DNA of 64,000 bases from positions 24,947-88,946 of the forward strand of contig JACQFP010000050.1 in assembly GCA_016200005.1 (NCBI GenBank), read 5' to 3'. The notes beneath the pieces are model-generated. The model was not told the origin of the DNA and did no database searches. It saw only the letters and a list, made by a program, of their open reading frames with translations. The translations under genes were made by a program, and so were the position numbers. Position 1 is the first letter of the stretch. The number at the start of each line of letters is the position of its first letter. This stretch comes from Verrucomicrobiota bacterium. Lineage in GTDB: Bacteria; Verrucomicrobiota; Verrucomicrobiia; Limisphaerales; PALSA-1396. Shown here one piece after another: positions 53,993-62,175 of this stretch.

Positions 53993-54031
53993 GGGGTATT
54001 CACCCCCATATACAGCTTGAAGCAATGGCCA
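53993..54031 (+). promoter_or_regulatory. GGGGT palindrome upstream of the second DUF6600 gene
   Basis: GGGGTATTCACCCCC (53993-54007) is followed by ATATACAGCTTGAAGCAATG and GCCAGAT. This matches the minus-strand sequence beside the palindrome at 47848 at about 26 of 33 positions. It lies 158 bases upstream of the ATG at 54166, implying a long leader. Confidence 0.7.
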
Positions 54032-54165
54032 GATGTTTGCATGGGATTGTTGGCTCGCCGACGAGGGAGCAAACACTTCAATGGCGGGACAACGACCAAG
54101 TCGGCCTTGTTTGGGAAAAAACGGGAGTATCGGTAAACGAAGAAACCATCAAACGAAAGAATTAT

Positions 54166-55665
54166 ATGTCGAACCACCTGAGCCAAAAAATGGGATTCGT
54201 GCTGTGCACTGCGCTTTTGGGAGCGCTCACCGGATGCACAACCTACGTCGATCAACCCGGATCTCGCGGCGCGTATTACCAGGAACCGCCGCGTCCTCGT
54301 GAAGTGTATGCGCCACCTCCAGCGGCGTATGTACCGCCACCACCGGCGTATGTGCCGCCACCGGCGGTAGAGGTGGACGCCTCGGTCGGGTTCGGGATTC
54401 GCGCCGAAAGCGATTTTTATGAGCCGTTGACCCCGTATGGACGATGGGAAGTAGTTGGCTCGTACGGGCGTTGCTGGATTCCGGGACGGGTTGAAGTCAA
54501 TTGGCGGCCATACTGCAACGGCAACTGGCAGCGCACAGACGCCGGCTGGTACTGGGCCAGCGATGAGCCGTGGGCTTGGGCCACGTATCACTATGGTCGT
54601 TGGGATTTCAGCGCGCAATTTGGCTGGTATTGGGTGCCGCAGACGCAGTGGGCGCCCGCATGGGTCTCCTGGCACGAAGGCGGTGGCTACGTCGGCTGGG
54701 CGCCGTTGCAACCTTCAGCGCGGATTTCTTTCAGCGGTTCAGTGGAGGTCAACGTCGGACTCGTCGCGCCACGGGCATTTGTATTTGTCGAGCAACGGCG
54801 ATTCCTGGAACCGGTCCGCCCCACCACTGTGGTCGTTAACAACAACACCGTGATCAACAAGACCGTCAATATCACGAAGATCAAGGTCATAAACAAGACT
54901 GTGATCAACGAAGGCCCGCGCACCGAGGTGGTCGAACAGGCCAGCGGACGAAAGGTCCAGTCAGTGCCCGTTCGCGAACTGCGCCGGAATCAGGAGGCAG
55001 AAGTCGTCGCCCGGCACCAGAAAGCGCCACCGGGCCGCGAGAAACAAGAGGGAAAATTACAGAATCAGGACCGTGGCGTGGCTGAGCCTCGTGAACAGAA
55101 GGCCGCTCCAATTCGCGAGCAACGTTCGGTCCAGAAACCTGCCGTGGCTCCGAACCAACCCGTTGCGCCGGCTGCCGGCAGGCAAGTCCGCGAGATCGAC
55201 AATCAGAATCAGAATCGTGCTACGAAGCTGGCACAGGAAGAAGAAAAACGTGTGCGCAATGAAAACGAGCGCGTAACTCAACAACAGAACCGCGACACCA
55301 GGTCCGCGCAGGACGCTGAGAAACGCGCACGAGAGGAACAAGCTCGCGCGACGAAGAACGAGCAAAGCAAGGCCGCCCGCTCAGTTGCTGAGGCCAGGTC
55401 AGTGGCCAATCCTCCGACGGCGACCAAAGAATCGATCGAGCCGAAGACTGAACGAAAGGTTCAGCAGCAGACTGAGAAACAGGTCAAGCGCGCCGAAGAA
55501 GTGAAGAGGGGTGCTCAACGACAGACAGAACTGCGCGCCAAACGCGAGCAGGTTGCAAGTGAAGAAGCCCGAAAGAAAGCGGCGAAAAAAGACCGCAAGA
55601 AGAAAGTCGAAGATCCGCAGGCATTCCCGGAAAACCCGGCCGTTTCACCACAATCATCACCGTAA
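54166..55665 (+). CDS. DUF6600-type lipoprotein, copy 2 with long charged tail
   Basis: The start MSNHLSQKMGFVLCTALLGA gives a lipobox LTGC; 499 residues. After a Pro/Tyr repeat (AYVPPPPAYVPPP type) comes a DUF6600 core nearly identical in pattern to copy 1 (DAGWYWASDEPWAWATYHYG; VGWAPLQPS). A tail of about 250 residues rich in Gln, Arg, Lys and Glu looks like a coiled coil. Copy 1 lacks the lipobox and the Pro/Tyr repeat. The paralogues probably arose by tandem duplication and then diverged at both ends. Confidence 0.85.
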   Translation: MSNHLSQKMGFVLCTALLGALTGCTTYVDQPGSRGAYYQEPPRPREVYAPPPAAYVPPPPAYVPPPAVEVDASVGFGIRAESDFYEPLTPYGRWEVVGSYGRCWIPGRVEVNWRPYCNGNWQRTDAGWYWASDEPWAWATYHYGRWDFSAQFGWYWVPQTQWAPAWVSWHEGGGYVGWAPLQPSARISFSGSVEVNVGLVAPRAFVFVEQRRFLEPVRPTTVVVNNNTVINKTVNITKIKVINKTVINEGPRTEVVEQASGRKVQSVPVRELRRNQEAEVVARHQKAPPGREKQEGKLQNQDRGVAEPREQKAAPIREQRSVQKPAVAPNQPVAPAAGRQVREIDNQNQNRATKLAQEEEKRVRNENERVTQQQNRDTRSAQDAEKRAREEQARATKNEQSKAARSVAEARSVANPPTATKESIEPKTERKVQQQTEKQVKRAEEVKRGAQRQTELRAKREQVASEEARKKAAKKDRKKKVEDPQAFPENPAVSPQSSP

Positions 55666-55713
55666 TCGAACGAGCGTTGATATGAAAGTAAATCCTCATC
55701 TACTCATCAACCT

Positions 55714-55839
55714 ATGATCGCATTATCAATATTACCCATGTTTGCCGCCGCTGGTTACTCCTTGATATATCTTCTCGGAGGCGGAGGCTTTTTCGGAGCC
55801 ATCGTCATCTTCTTCGTGGCGAAAATGTTTGGTAAATGA
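55714..55839 (+). CDS. Small 41-residue membrane protein
   Basis: ATG at 55714 to TGA at 55837. The product is almost all hydrophobic: AAAGYSLIYLLGGGGFFGAI then VIFFVAKMFGK, with one or two membrane segments around a Gly-rich turn. Small glycine-rich membrane proteins of this type accompany stress genes in many bacteria. I cannot name a family. Confidence 0.6.
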   Translation: MIALSILPMFAAAGYSLIYLLGGGGFFGAIVIFFVAKMFGK

Positions 55840-55872
55840 GTTGTACCAAAGAAACAAATCAAACTCACCGCC

Positions 55873-56241
55873 ATGAAACACAACAAAAACCATGACAACG
55901 ACCCGAGTGCCGGCCCGCAACTGGTACCGGTTCGTTTTGAATTCACTCATCCGACTGCCCGCGACGTTTGTATCGCCGGAACTTTCAACGACTGGCAGCC
56001 CGAAACCAAGCCCATGCATCCCGCGGGAGGTGGTCGCTGGCTGAAGGACACGACCTTGCCGCCCGGCAACTACGAATATTGCCTGGTGGTGGATAACCGT
56101 TGGATTCCCGATCCGTCGGTCAGGGAAACCGTGCCGAATCCATTCGGTGGAAGAAACTCGGTTTTGAAAGTAGCCAGTTCGCCGGAAGCATCTCATCTGG
56201 CCAGTGCAGAACATTTACCACTAACCAACAAAAACAAATGA
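55873..56241 (+). CDS. CBM48 (AMPK-type glycogen-binding) domain protein
   Basis: The 122-residue protein is essentially one early-set beta-sandwich: VPVRFEFTHPTARDVCIAGT, FNDWQPETKPMHPAGGGRWL, then LPPGNYEYCLVVDNRWIPDP. These match the isoamylase N-terminal/AMPK glycogen-binding family. No enzyme domain is attached. It may bind glycogen or another alpha-glucan; such stand-alone proteins occur in stress loci. Confidence 0.9.
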   Translation: MKHNKNHDNDPSAGPQLVPVRFEFTHPTARDVCIAGTFNDWQPETKPMHPAGGGRWLKDTTLPPGNYEYCLVVDNRWIPDPSVRETVPNPFGGRNSVLKVASSPEASHLASAEHLPLTNKNK

Positions 56242-56254
56242 AAGAATCGAACAA

Positions 56255-56578
56255 ATGAAAGAACTAAACATTATGGATAAACAAAGACCAGCAACCAACG
56301 ACAACTTTGGCACGCTCGCCGAGGATGCGCGCGCCTTGATGGCCGCCACCGCCGACGTGGCCGGCGAAAAGGTCGGCGACGCGCGCAAGCGTCTCGCCGC
56401 CGCATTGGAAAACGGCAAAGAAATCTATGGCCGTGTTCGCGACAAGGCGGTCGAAGGAGCAAGGGCTGCGGACCAAACCGTGCACGAACATCCGTATCAA
56501 GCGATCGGCATTGCTTTAGGGGTCGGTGCTCTCATCGGCTACCTACTCGCTCGCCGGGGTGCCCGTAATTGCGACTGA
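56255..56578 (+). CDS. YqjD/ElaB-like (DUF883) ribosome-associated membrane protein
   Basis: The 107-residue protein has a helical charged region (NDNFGTLAEDARALMAATAD; VAGEKVGDARKRLAAALENG) and a C-terminal anchor VHEHPYQAIGIALGVGALIG. This is the DUF883 pattern; E. coli members bind ribosomes at the membrane in stationary phase. An internal ATG at 56273 (MDKQRPATND) is an alternative start. The YqjE-like gene follows at once. Confidence 0.85.
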   Translation: MKELNIMDKQRPATNDNFGTLAEDARALMAATADVAGEKVGDARKRLAAALENGKEIYGRVRDKAVEGARAADQTVHEHPYQAIGIALGVGALIGYLLARRGARNCD

Positions 56579-56585
56579 TCCACTC

Positions 56586-56975
56586 ATGGAACCGGCCGCT
56601 GACAGCTTTGGGCAATTTGGTGCTTCGTCGAAGCATTTGGCACGACGCTTATTGACCATCGGCGAAAATCGCCTCGAATTGTTGATGGTGGAGGTGCAGG
56701 AGGAGCGTGAGCGGCTCCTGCGTGCCATCTTGTTGGCCCTTGGCGTGGCGGTGTTTGGCTTTCTCACGGGAGCAGCGCTGACCATTGCCATTGTGGTCTT
56801 GCTGTGGCGCCTCTCGCCGGTCGCGGTTCTCCTGGTGCTGACCAGCCTTTACGCTGCCATCGCCGTGTATCTCTACCGGCGCTTTGCCGCAATCCAGCGC
56901 GACTGGAAAACATTTCCCGCCACCCTCGATCAACTCGGAAAGGACCGTTCATGTTTGGAAACGATCCTCGATTGA
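56586..56975 (+). CDS. YqjE-like phage-holin family (DUF1469) membrane protein
   Basis: The start MEPAADSFGQFGASSKHLAR is used; an upstream ATG at 56526 lies inside the YqjD-like gene. The 129-residue protein has LTIGENRLELLMVEVQEERE followed by two membrane helices (AVFGFLTGAALTIAIVVLLW; VAVLLVLTSLYAAIAVYLYR). The yqjD-yqjE-yqjK order is well known and preserved here. Confidence 0.85.
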   Translation: MEPAADSFGQFGASSKHLARRLLTIGENRLELLMVEVQEERERLLRAILLALGVAVFGFLTGAALTIAIVVLLWRLSPVAVLLVLTSLYAAIAVYLYRRFAAIQRDWKTFPATLDQLGKDRSCLETILD

Positions 56976-57280
56976 ACCCGCTCCAATCGCGGAAACGATT
57001 GTTGGTTGCAGAAAGCGAAATCAACCGCCTGCAATTGGCGGAGGAATGGCAGGCGATGACTGAAGGAGTCCGCAGTCTCGGCGCGCGCGTGAAATCAGTC
57101 AGCTCACTCGCATCAGTGGCTGCGCTGCTGGTGGCGGGCGCGTCTGTGTTCCGGCGCAGCAAGTCCATGCCCGCCGAGGTGAAGCCCTCCCGGTTTCACA
57201 CACTCCTGAAAGGCGCGCAGTTGGCCGGCTCCATCTGGCTGGCGTTCCGCTCGCGGGGTCGCGATCAAAAAGACAAATAG
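56951..57280 (+). CDS. YqjK-like protein
   Basis: The 109-residue product (MFGNDPRLNPLQSRKRLLVA ESEIN region, then a hydrophobic segment SLASVAALLVAGASVF and a basic end) overlaps the YqjE-like gene by 25 bases. Position and organisation match YqjK, whose function is unknown. Sequence similarity to the named family is weak by eye. Confidence 0.7.
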   Translation: MFGNDPRLNPLQSRKRLLVAESEINRLQLAEEWQAMTEGVRSLGARVKSVSSLASVAALLVAGASVFRRSKSMPAEVKPSRFHTLLKGAQLAGSIWLAFRSRGRDQKDK

Positions 57281-57371
57281 AAGAATATTCATGTGACGAA
57301 GCCTTGGCGTGCCGTCCGAAAATGATGACCACAACCCGACCACTGAAATTAAACTCAACGAAAGGACTTTT

Positions 57372-57542
57372 ATGAAGATTGAGAAAGGATCAACCGACTC
57401 TTCAACCCCGCTGCCGACGTGCCCCGGTTGCGCAATGACCAAGAACGAATGGCCCGGCGAAGGATATACACACGAAGGAGAAACCTATTGCTGCCAGGGT
57501 TGTGCGGAAGGCACCGGCTGCACTTGCGTGAGCGTGGCCTAG
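57372..57542 (+). CDS. Metallothionein-like Cys-rich small protein
   Basis: The start MKIEKGSTDSSTPLPTCPGC follows an AAAGGA site. In 56 residues there are seven cysteines: CPGC, then CCQGC and GCTCV. The layout (xCxxC, tyrosine-glycine spacer, YCCQGCAEG) resembles bacterial SmtA/BmtA metallothioneins. It should bind zinc or similar ions. The TAG stop is followed in the same frame by 57 open codons. Confidence 0.8.
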   Translation: MKIEKGSTDSSTPLPTCPGCAMTKNEWPGEGYTHEGETYCCQGCAEGTGCTCVSVA

Positions 57543-57838
57543 CCGGGCTTCTCCCGCGAAGGGCAGAAACTTACCCGGGCCGAACCGCGTCCGGGCGAAC
57601 AACGCGCAGGCGCACTCGCGCCCCAGGGCGAACTCAGCGGCGAGCGAGATGTCAATGGTACTGAAGAAGCCATTGACCAATCCGGCTGCAGTACCACTTT
57701 TGCAACAGCCAAATAATTCACGAAGAAATTCGGTCGAGATAGTCGTCTGCGGTGGCACCACTCTTGTGCTATGGATTACCGCAAGTATTGAACATGCAAG
57801 ACCACGTCTAGCGACCCGCCAGAAAGTAGGAACCACCA
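57543..57838. other. 296-base stretch: in-frame continuation after TAG, then no gene seen
   Basis: From 57543 to 57713 the metallothionein frame stays open for 57 codons (Arg/Glu/Gly-rich, one Cys) before TAA at 57714. No start codon or ribosome site is obvious, so it could be chance, a lost C-terminus or stop read-through. The remaining 122 bases to the next gene show nothing clear. Confidence 0.5.
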
Positions 57839-58018
57839 ATGCCTCAAGGCGATAAATCCAGCTACACTGACAAACAGAAACGTCAGGCGGAACGCATCGA
57901 AGCCGGCTACGAGAAAAAGGGCTTGAGCACGAAAAACGCGGAGGCACGAGCTTGGGGCACTGTGAACAAACTCACCGGCGGCGGCAAAAGGAGCGGCTCC
58001 GGCTGGAAGAAAAACTAA
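57839..58018 (+). CDS. Small conserved stress-locus protein (plasmid-stabilisation-like name)
   Basis: The 59-residue basic protein MPQGDKSSYTDKQKRQAERI EAGYEK then GLSTKNAEARAWGTVNKLTG belongs to a small family often annotated as plasmid stabilisation protein, without real evidence for that role. It is hydrophilic and likely disordered, and its end is Gly/Lys-rich. It starts 20 bases before the end of no gene and precedes the flavoprotein gene by 20 bases. Confidence 0.75.
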   Translation: MPQGDKSSYTDKQKRQAERIEAGYEKKGLSTKNAEARAWGTVNKLTGGGKRSGSGWKKN

Positions 58019-58038
58019 ATATTATTCGCTCCAAAGCC

Positions 58039-59280
58039 ATGAAATCCTTTCCTATCGTCATTATGGGCGGCGGCGTGGTTGCAGGATACGCAGCCAAGGA
58101 GTTCGTCGCCCAGAGCGGCAAAAGCGGGGGCCTGGCAATCGTCACCGCAGAAAATGCGCTGCCCTATGAGCGCCCTCCTTTGTCGAAGGGATTTCTGGCC
58201 GGCACGGAAGAAGCCAGCGATCTTCAGATTTCTGACGCCGCATTTTATCGCAAACATGGCATCGCTGTCTGCCGCAACTTCACTGTGAAGAAAGTGGACT
58301 TTCGGCGCCACCTTCTCCAGAGCACTTCGGGTAAAGTCATTGGCTTTGATCAATTGCTCATCGCTACGGGCTCGACGGTTCGACGGTTAAAGGTGCCGGG
58401 AGCCAACCGATCCGAGCTTTTTTATCTGCGGCAGATGAAGGATTCGCAGGCAATTCGGGAACAGATCAAACGAGGACGGCGGGCCGTGGTGATCGGTTCA
58501 GGCTTTATTGGAATGGAGGTAGCCTCGGTTATGGCCAGCCACGGAGTGCGCACGACCATGGTGTTTCCAGATGATCGGGTGTGGAAACGTCTGTTCACAC
58601 CACCCATTTCAACTTTTTTTGAGCATCAGTTTGTGAATCGTGGCATTACCTTTAGGAAATGTGAAAAGGTGGTTGCCTTGACGCATAAAAATAATGAATG
58701 CCAGGTCGTATTGGCATCGGGAAATCAGGTGCCCACAGATTTTGTCGTGGGAGGAATTGGAGTGACCCCAACCATGGAACTGTTTCACCGGACACCGCTG
58801 GACACGGGTGACGGTATCAAAGTCAACAAATTCCTTGAAACTTGTGTGCCGGACGTATGGGCTGCGGGTGATATCGCCAACTATCCCGATCCCATCTTCC
58901 ATCGCCGCATGCGGGTGGAGCACTGGGACAACGCCGTGGAACAAGGGCGGGTTGCGATGCGCAACATGACGGGAAAACTCCAGCCCTTCATCCACGTTCC
59001 CTATTTCTTCTCGGATGTTTTTGACCTTTCTTATGAATTTTGGGGCGATGCGACTGGCTACGACCAGGTGGTTTATCGCGGCAACATATATGAAAAGCGA
59101 TTCAGTGTCTGGTGGCTTAAAAAGCAAACCCTTTGCGCCGCGTTTATCATGAACCGTCCGGAGGAGGAACGAGCGGTCGCCCCTCGATGGATTTTGCGAC
59201 GTCCATGCTTGGACCCAAAGGCGCTCCAGAACGTCCGTAACTTGAAGTCACTGGATGCCACCTTCGGTCGCCGGGACTAG
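58039..59280 (+). CDS. Ferredoxin-reductase-like FAD/NAD oxidoreductase
   Basis: The start MKSFPIVIMGGGVVAGYAAK sets the FAD motif GGGVVAGYAA at the N-terminus (413 residues). Further blocks are ALPYERPPLSKGFLAG, DQLLIATGS, the NAD motif VVIGSGFIGMEVASVMASHG, and VWAAGDIANYPDP. The C-terminal reductase domain contains EHWDNAVEQGRVA. It resembles BphA4-type ferredoxin reductases and AIF-like proteins. No ferredoxin gene is adjacent, so its partner is unknown. Confidence 0.9.
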   Translation: MKSFPIVIMGGGVVAGYAAKEFVAQSGKSGGLAIVTAENALPYERPPLSKGFLAGTEEASDLQISDAAFYRKHGIAVCRNFTVKKVDFRRHLLQSTSGKVIGFDQLLIATGSTVRRLKVPGANRSELFYLRQMKDSQAIREQIKRGRRAVVIGSGFIGMEVASVMASHGVRTTMVFPDDRVWKRLFTPPISTFFEHQFVNRGITFRKCEKVVALTHKNNECQVVLASGNQVPTDFVVGGIGVTPTMELFHRTPLDTGDGIKVNKFLETCVPDVWAAGDIANYPDPIFHRRMRVEHWDNAVEQGRVAMRNMTGKLQPFIHVPYFFSDVFDLSYEFWGDATGYDQVVYRGNIYEKRFSVWWLKKQTLCAAFIMNRPEEERAVAPRWILRRPCLDPKALQNVRNLKSLDATFGRRD

Positions 59281-59345
59281 TCCCAAATCAATCCCGGCCC
59301 GGCAGCGGCCGGTTTTTGCGACTTTCCCGCCGCAACGTTCGCCAT

Positions 59346-59390
59346 GGGGGATTCCCCCCGGCTGGCAACAGTCGGCCCATGGAGTAGCGT
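59346..59390 (+). promoter_or_regulatory. GGGG palindrome plus GCCCAT block upstream of the AI-2E gene
   Basis: GGGGGATTCCCCCC (59346-59359), 15 bases, then GCCCATGGAGTAGCGT (from 59375). The spacer CTGGCAACAGTCG parallels CTGGTAAGAGCCG at the 50184 site. The AI-2E gene starts at 59414. Confidence 0.75.
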
Positions 59391-59413
59391 GCTGCGCAAC
59401 GAACACCACAATT

Positions 59414-60610
59414 ATGGAAGCCGCCACGATAACTCCGCCCAGTGCGGCCATGGATGACCCGGCGGTCGCAGAGATGCCGCGTGGAGAAACGCCCGGCAAC
59501 GAAGCACCGTCTGTTGAAGCGATCGCCCCGGTAACGATGAAAACGACACCGGTGCAAATCGCCCTGGTCGCCCTCGGCGCGGTTGCCTTTCTTTACTTCG
59601 CGCGTCCGGTGGTTTTGCCGGTCTTCCTGGCTTGTGTGGCGGGGATGGCCCTGAAACCGCTCATCCGCTGGATGTCTTACTGTCGCATTCGACCACCGTT
59701 CGCGGCAGCGATCGTGTTGAGTGTTTTGCTGACCGGCGTCGGGGTGGGTTTCTACCATTTGTGGCGGCCCGCAATGACGTGGGTGAATGACGCGCCCGAA
59801 CACATGACGCAGTTGCGACAACGGGTCCAGATGATTTTCCCGCGCGGCTCCAGGATCACCCAGGCCGCCGCCGCGGTGAACAATCTCGGCGCGACGGAGG
59901 AGGAAAAAAAGGAAGCACAAACGAAAGCGCCCTCGGTCGAGGTGAAAGACAGCCGCGGCACCAGCTCGTTCATGAGCTGGACTGGCACGTTGCTGGCGGG
60001 AGTCGGCGAGACGTTGGTGTTGCTCTACCTGTTGCTCGCCTCGGGCGACCTGTTCTTGCAGAAACTGGTCCACGTGATGCCCACCTTGCGTGACAAAAAG
60101 CGCGCGGTCGAGATCAGCCATGAGATTCAGCAAAACATTTCCAACTACCTGTTTTCCGTTACGCTGATCAACCTTGGCTTGGGCATGGCTGTGAGTGGGG
60201 GTCTGTACTTCATGGGCGTTCCCAATGCCGCCCTCTGGGGAATCCTTGCTGCAGTGTTCAATTTTGTTCCCTACTTCGGCCCCGTCGCCGGAGTCTTCAT
60301 GCTGGCCAGCGTCGGCCTCCTTACTTTCGACACGCTGTGGATGGGACTCCTGCCGCCCGCCTGGTATCTGCTGCTCCATCTGTTGGAAGCGAACTTTATT
60401 ACCCCGGTCTTGCTGGGCCGCCGCTTTACGCTCAATCCGGTGGTCATTTTTGTTTCGTTGATCTTCTGGACATGGCTTTGGGGAGTGCCGGGCGCTTTGT
60501 TGTCGGTACCAATCCTGGTGTCGATCAAGGTCATTTGCGACCACCTCCCCGCGATGTCGCACGTCAGCGAACTCCTGTGCCGATCCGCCAAACCACTTCC
60601 TGTCAGCTAG
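59414..60610 (+). CDS. AI-2E family transporter
   Basis: The start MEAATITPPSAAMDDPAVAE was chosen because upstream sequence is the promoter element. The 398-residue protein has eight predicted membrane segments in the AI-2E (PerM/TqsA) layout: paired helices at about 45-90, a soluble loop near 140-180, and the conserved end with NAALWGILAAVFNFVPYFGP and LGRRFTLNPVVIFVSLIFWT. Family members export autoinducer-2 or exchange ions. It starts a four-gene plus-strand run with the Mla genes. Confidence 0.9.
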   Translation: MEAATITPPSAAMDDPAVAEMPRGETPGNEAPSVEAIAPVTMKTTPVQIALVALGAVAFLYFARPVVLPVFLACVAGMALKPLIRWMSYCRIRPPFAAAIVLSVLLTGVGVGFYHLWRPAMTWVNDAPEHMTQLRQRVQMIFPRGSRITQAAAAVNNLGATEEEKKEAQTKAPSVEVKDSRGTSSFMSWTGTLLAGVGETLVLLYLLLASGDLFLQKLVHVMPTLRDKKRAVEISHEIQQNISNYLFSVTLINLGLGMAVSGGLYFMGVPNAALWGILAAVFNFVPYFGPVAGVFMLASVGLLTFDTLWMGLLPPAWYLLLHLLEANFITPVLLGRRFTLNPVVIFVSLIFWTWLWGVPGALLSVPILVSIKVICDHLPAMSHVSELLCRSAKPLPVS

Positions 60611-60615
60611 GCCAA

Positions 60616-61461
60616 ATGAATCCTTCGGCCGAACAAATAGTGAGCCGGCAGGGCGCGTGGAGTCGCTTCGTTCTCCAACCCGTGGCGGGCGTGGGCAACT
60701 TCGTTTGTACGCAGTGGGACGAGGTGCGGCACGCGACGGCGGTGATCGGGACGGCGTTATCCGTTTGCGTTCGCCCGCGTTACTGGGTGCGCACGGTGCG
60801 CCGGGCATTGGCGCATCAGGTGGTCACGATCGGGGTTGAGTCGGTCGGATTTGTCTGTGGGGTGGCGGTGTTTGTCGGCATTGCAGTGGTGGTGCAACTG
60901 ACGTTCTGGATCGGCGAAGCCGGACAGTCACAAATGCTCGGGCCGCTGTTGTTGACCGTGGTGGCGCGGGAACTCGGCCCGGTGCTGATCAACCTCGTGG
61001 TGATCGTTCGCTGCGGCAGCGCCATGGCCACCGAACTGGGCATCATGAAAATCGGCGGGCGGGTTCGCGTGCTCGAGGCGCAGGGCATCGCGCCGTTCAC
61101 CTATCTCGTCGTGCCCCGGGTTTTGGGTGCCGCCATCTCCACCTTTTGCCTGACGATCCTCTTTATCCTGGTCGCGTTCGCGAGTGGTTATTTGTTCGGC
61201 GTGATGCTCGGTAAAGGAAGTTCCGACTGGTTGCTGTTCGCGAACAGCGTGTTCAACGCGGTTCGTCCCGAAGACGTGAGCAACGTCGTTGCCAAAAGCA
61301 TCCTGCCCGCCCTGTTTGCCAGCGCCTCGTGTTGCATCGGCGGACTGGGCGTCACTGGTTCGGTGCTGGCTGTTCCGCAGGCCACGCAACGCGCGCTCGC
61401 CCGTTCCGTCACCGGAATGTTTGTGATCTGCGCGGTGGTGTCGCTGCTAACCTACCTCTGA
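60616..61461 (+). CDS. MlaE-like ABC permease (lipid transport)
   Basis: The 281-residue protein has the MlaE/TrbE core: GVAVFVGIAVVVQLTFWIGE, LTVVARELGPVLINLVVIVR, GSAMATELGIMKIGGRVRVL EAQG and VVPRVLGAAISTFCLTILFI. MlaE permeases work with an MlaF ATPase and MlaD to move phospholipids between membranes. It starts five bases after the AI-2E stop and is followed by the ATP-binding-like gene within three bases. Confidence 0.9.
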   Translation: MNPSAEQIVSRQGAWSRFVLQPVAGVGNFVCTQWDEVRHATAVIGTALSVCVRPRYWVRTVRRALAHQVVTIGVESVGFVCGVAVFVGIAVVVQLTFWIGEAGQSQMLGPLLLTVVARELGPVLINLVVIVRCGSAMATELGIMKIGGRVRVLEAQGIAPFTYLVVPRVLGAAISTFCLTILFILVAFASGYLFGVMLGKGSSDWLLFANSVFNAVRPEDVSNVVAKSILPALFASASCCIGGLGVTGSVLAVPQATQRALARSVTGMFVICAVVSLLTYL

Positions 61462-61464
61462 TTG

Positions 61465-62175
61465 ATGAACGCACCAACCGACATCTTGAAATTTCACGGC
61501 CTGACGATTGCCGCGGACAACGAGTTTGGGTTGGGCCTCTCCAATCTGAATTCAACTCTCAAGGCGGGGGACCTGGCCCTGGTGTTGTTGGAGGCGGAAC
61601 AAGCTCATATTCCTTTGGCAGACGCCGCGGAGGGCTTGGTCGAGCCGGAGCAGGGAACGGGCACGTTTCTTGGTGAAGACTGGCAAACGATGCCAGTGGA
61701 TCGTGTGATGCACCAGCGCGGCAAGATCGGACGGGTATTTGATGGCGAAAGCTGGTTGAGCGATCTCTACGTGGATAAGAACATCACCCTGGCGCAGCGG
61801 CATCATACGCGCCGCGCCAGAAAGGACATCGAAGCTGAAGCAACCCAGCTCTGCCGGGTGTTCGGTTTGCCGGAATTGCCGCGCGGCTGGCCATCGAGCT
61901 TGCCATCACAAGACCTGCAAAAGGCCGCTTGTGTGCGCGCGTTTCTGGGCGCGCCGGTTTTGCTGCTTTTGGAAAACCCCACGCGCGGCGTTTACGATGA
62001 CCTAATCGCGCCACTGATCAAGACAGTCAACAACGCGCGCCAACGGGGTGCCGCGGTGTTGTGGACAACGAGCGAACCCCAAGTTTGGAACCACCCTGAG
62101 GTGCGCGCCACGGTGCGGTACCAGATGCGCGGTTCGCCAATGCAAGTCATGGAAGAAGCAGAAAGGGTGAGCTGA
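61465..62175 (+). CDS. Degenerate MlaF-like ABC ATP-binding subunit
   Basis: The ATG at 61465 follows the MlaE stop. The 236-residue protein has the length and C-terminal half of an ABC ATPase. SSLPSQDLQKAACVRAFLGA matches the signature region and PVLLLLENPTRGVYDD the Walker B/D-loop, but DEPT has become ENPT and the signature is SQDLQ instead of SGGMQ. Where Walker A should be, LVLLEAEQAHIPLADAAEG has no GxxGxGKS/T. It should not hydrolyse ATP normally. It could be a structural subunit in a complex using another ATPase. Confidence 0.75.
   Translation: MNAPTDILKFHGLTIAADNEFGLGLSNLNSTLKAGDLALVLLEAEQAHIPLADAAEGLVEPEQGTGTFLGEDWQTMPVDRVMHQRGKIGRVFDGESWLSDLYVDKNITLAQRHHTRRARKDIEAEATQLCRVFGLPELPRGWPSSLPSQDLQKAACVRAFLGAPVLLLLENPTRGVYDDLIAPLIKTVNNARQRGAAVLWTTSEPQVWNHPEVRATVRYQMRGSPMQVMEEAERVS

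Noticed and set aside
59288..60808. 506-codon minus-strand open frame opposite the AI-2E transporter
   Set aside because: It covers the AI-2E and MlaE genes in reverse; composition is typical of antisense frames (Arg, Gln, His, Glu) and there is no motif.
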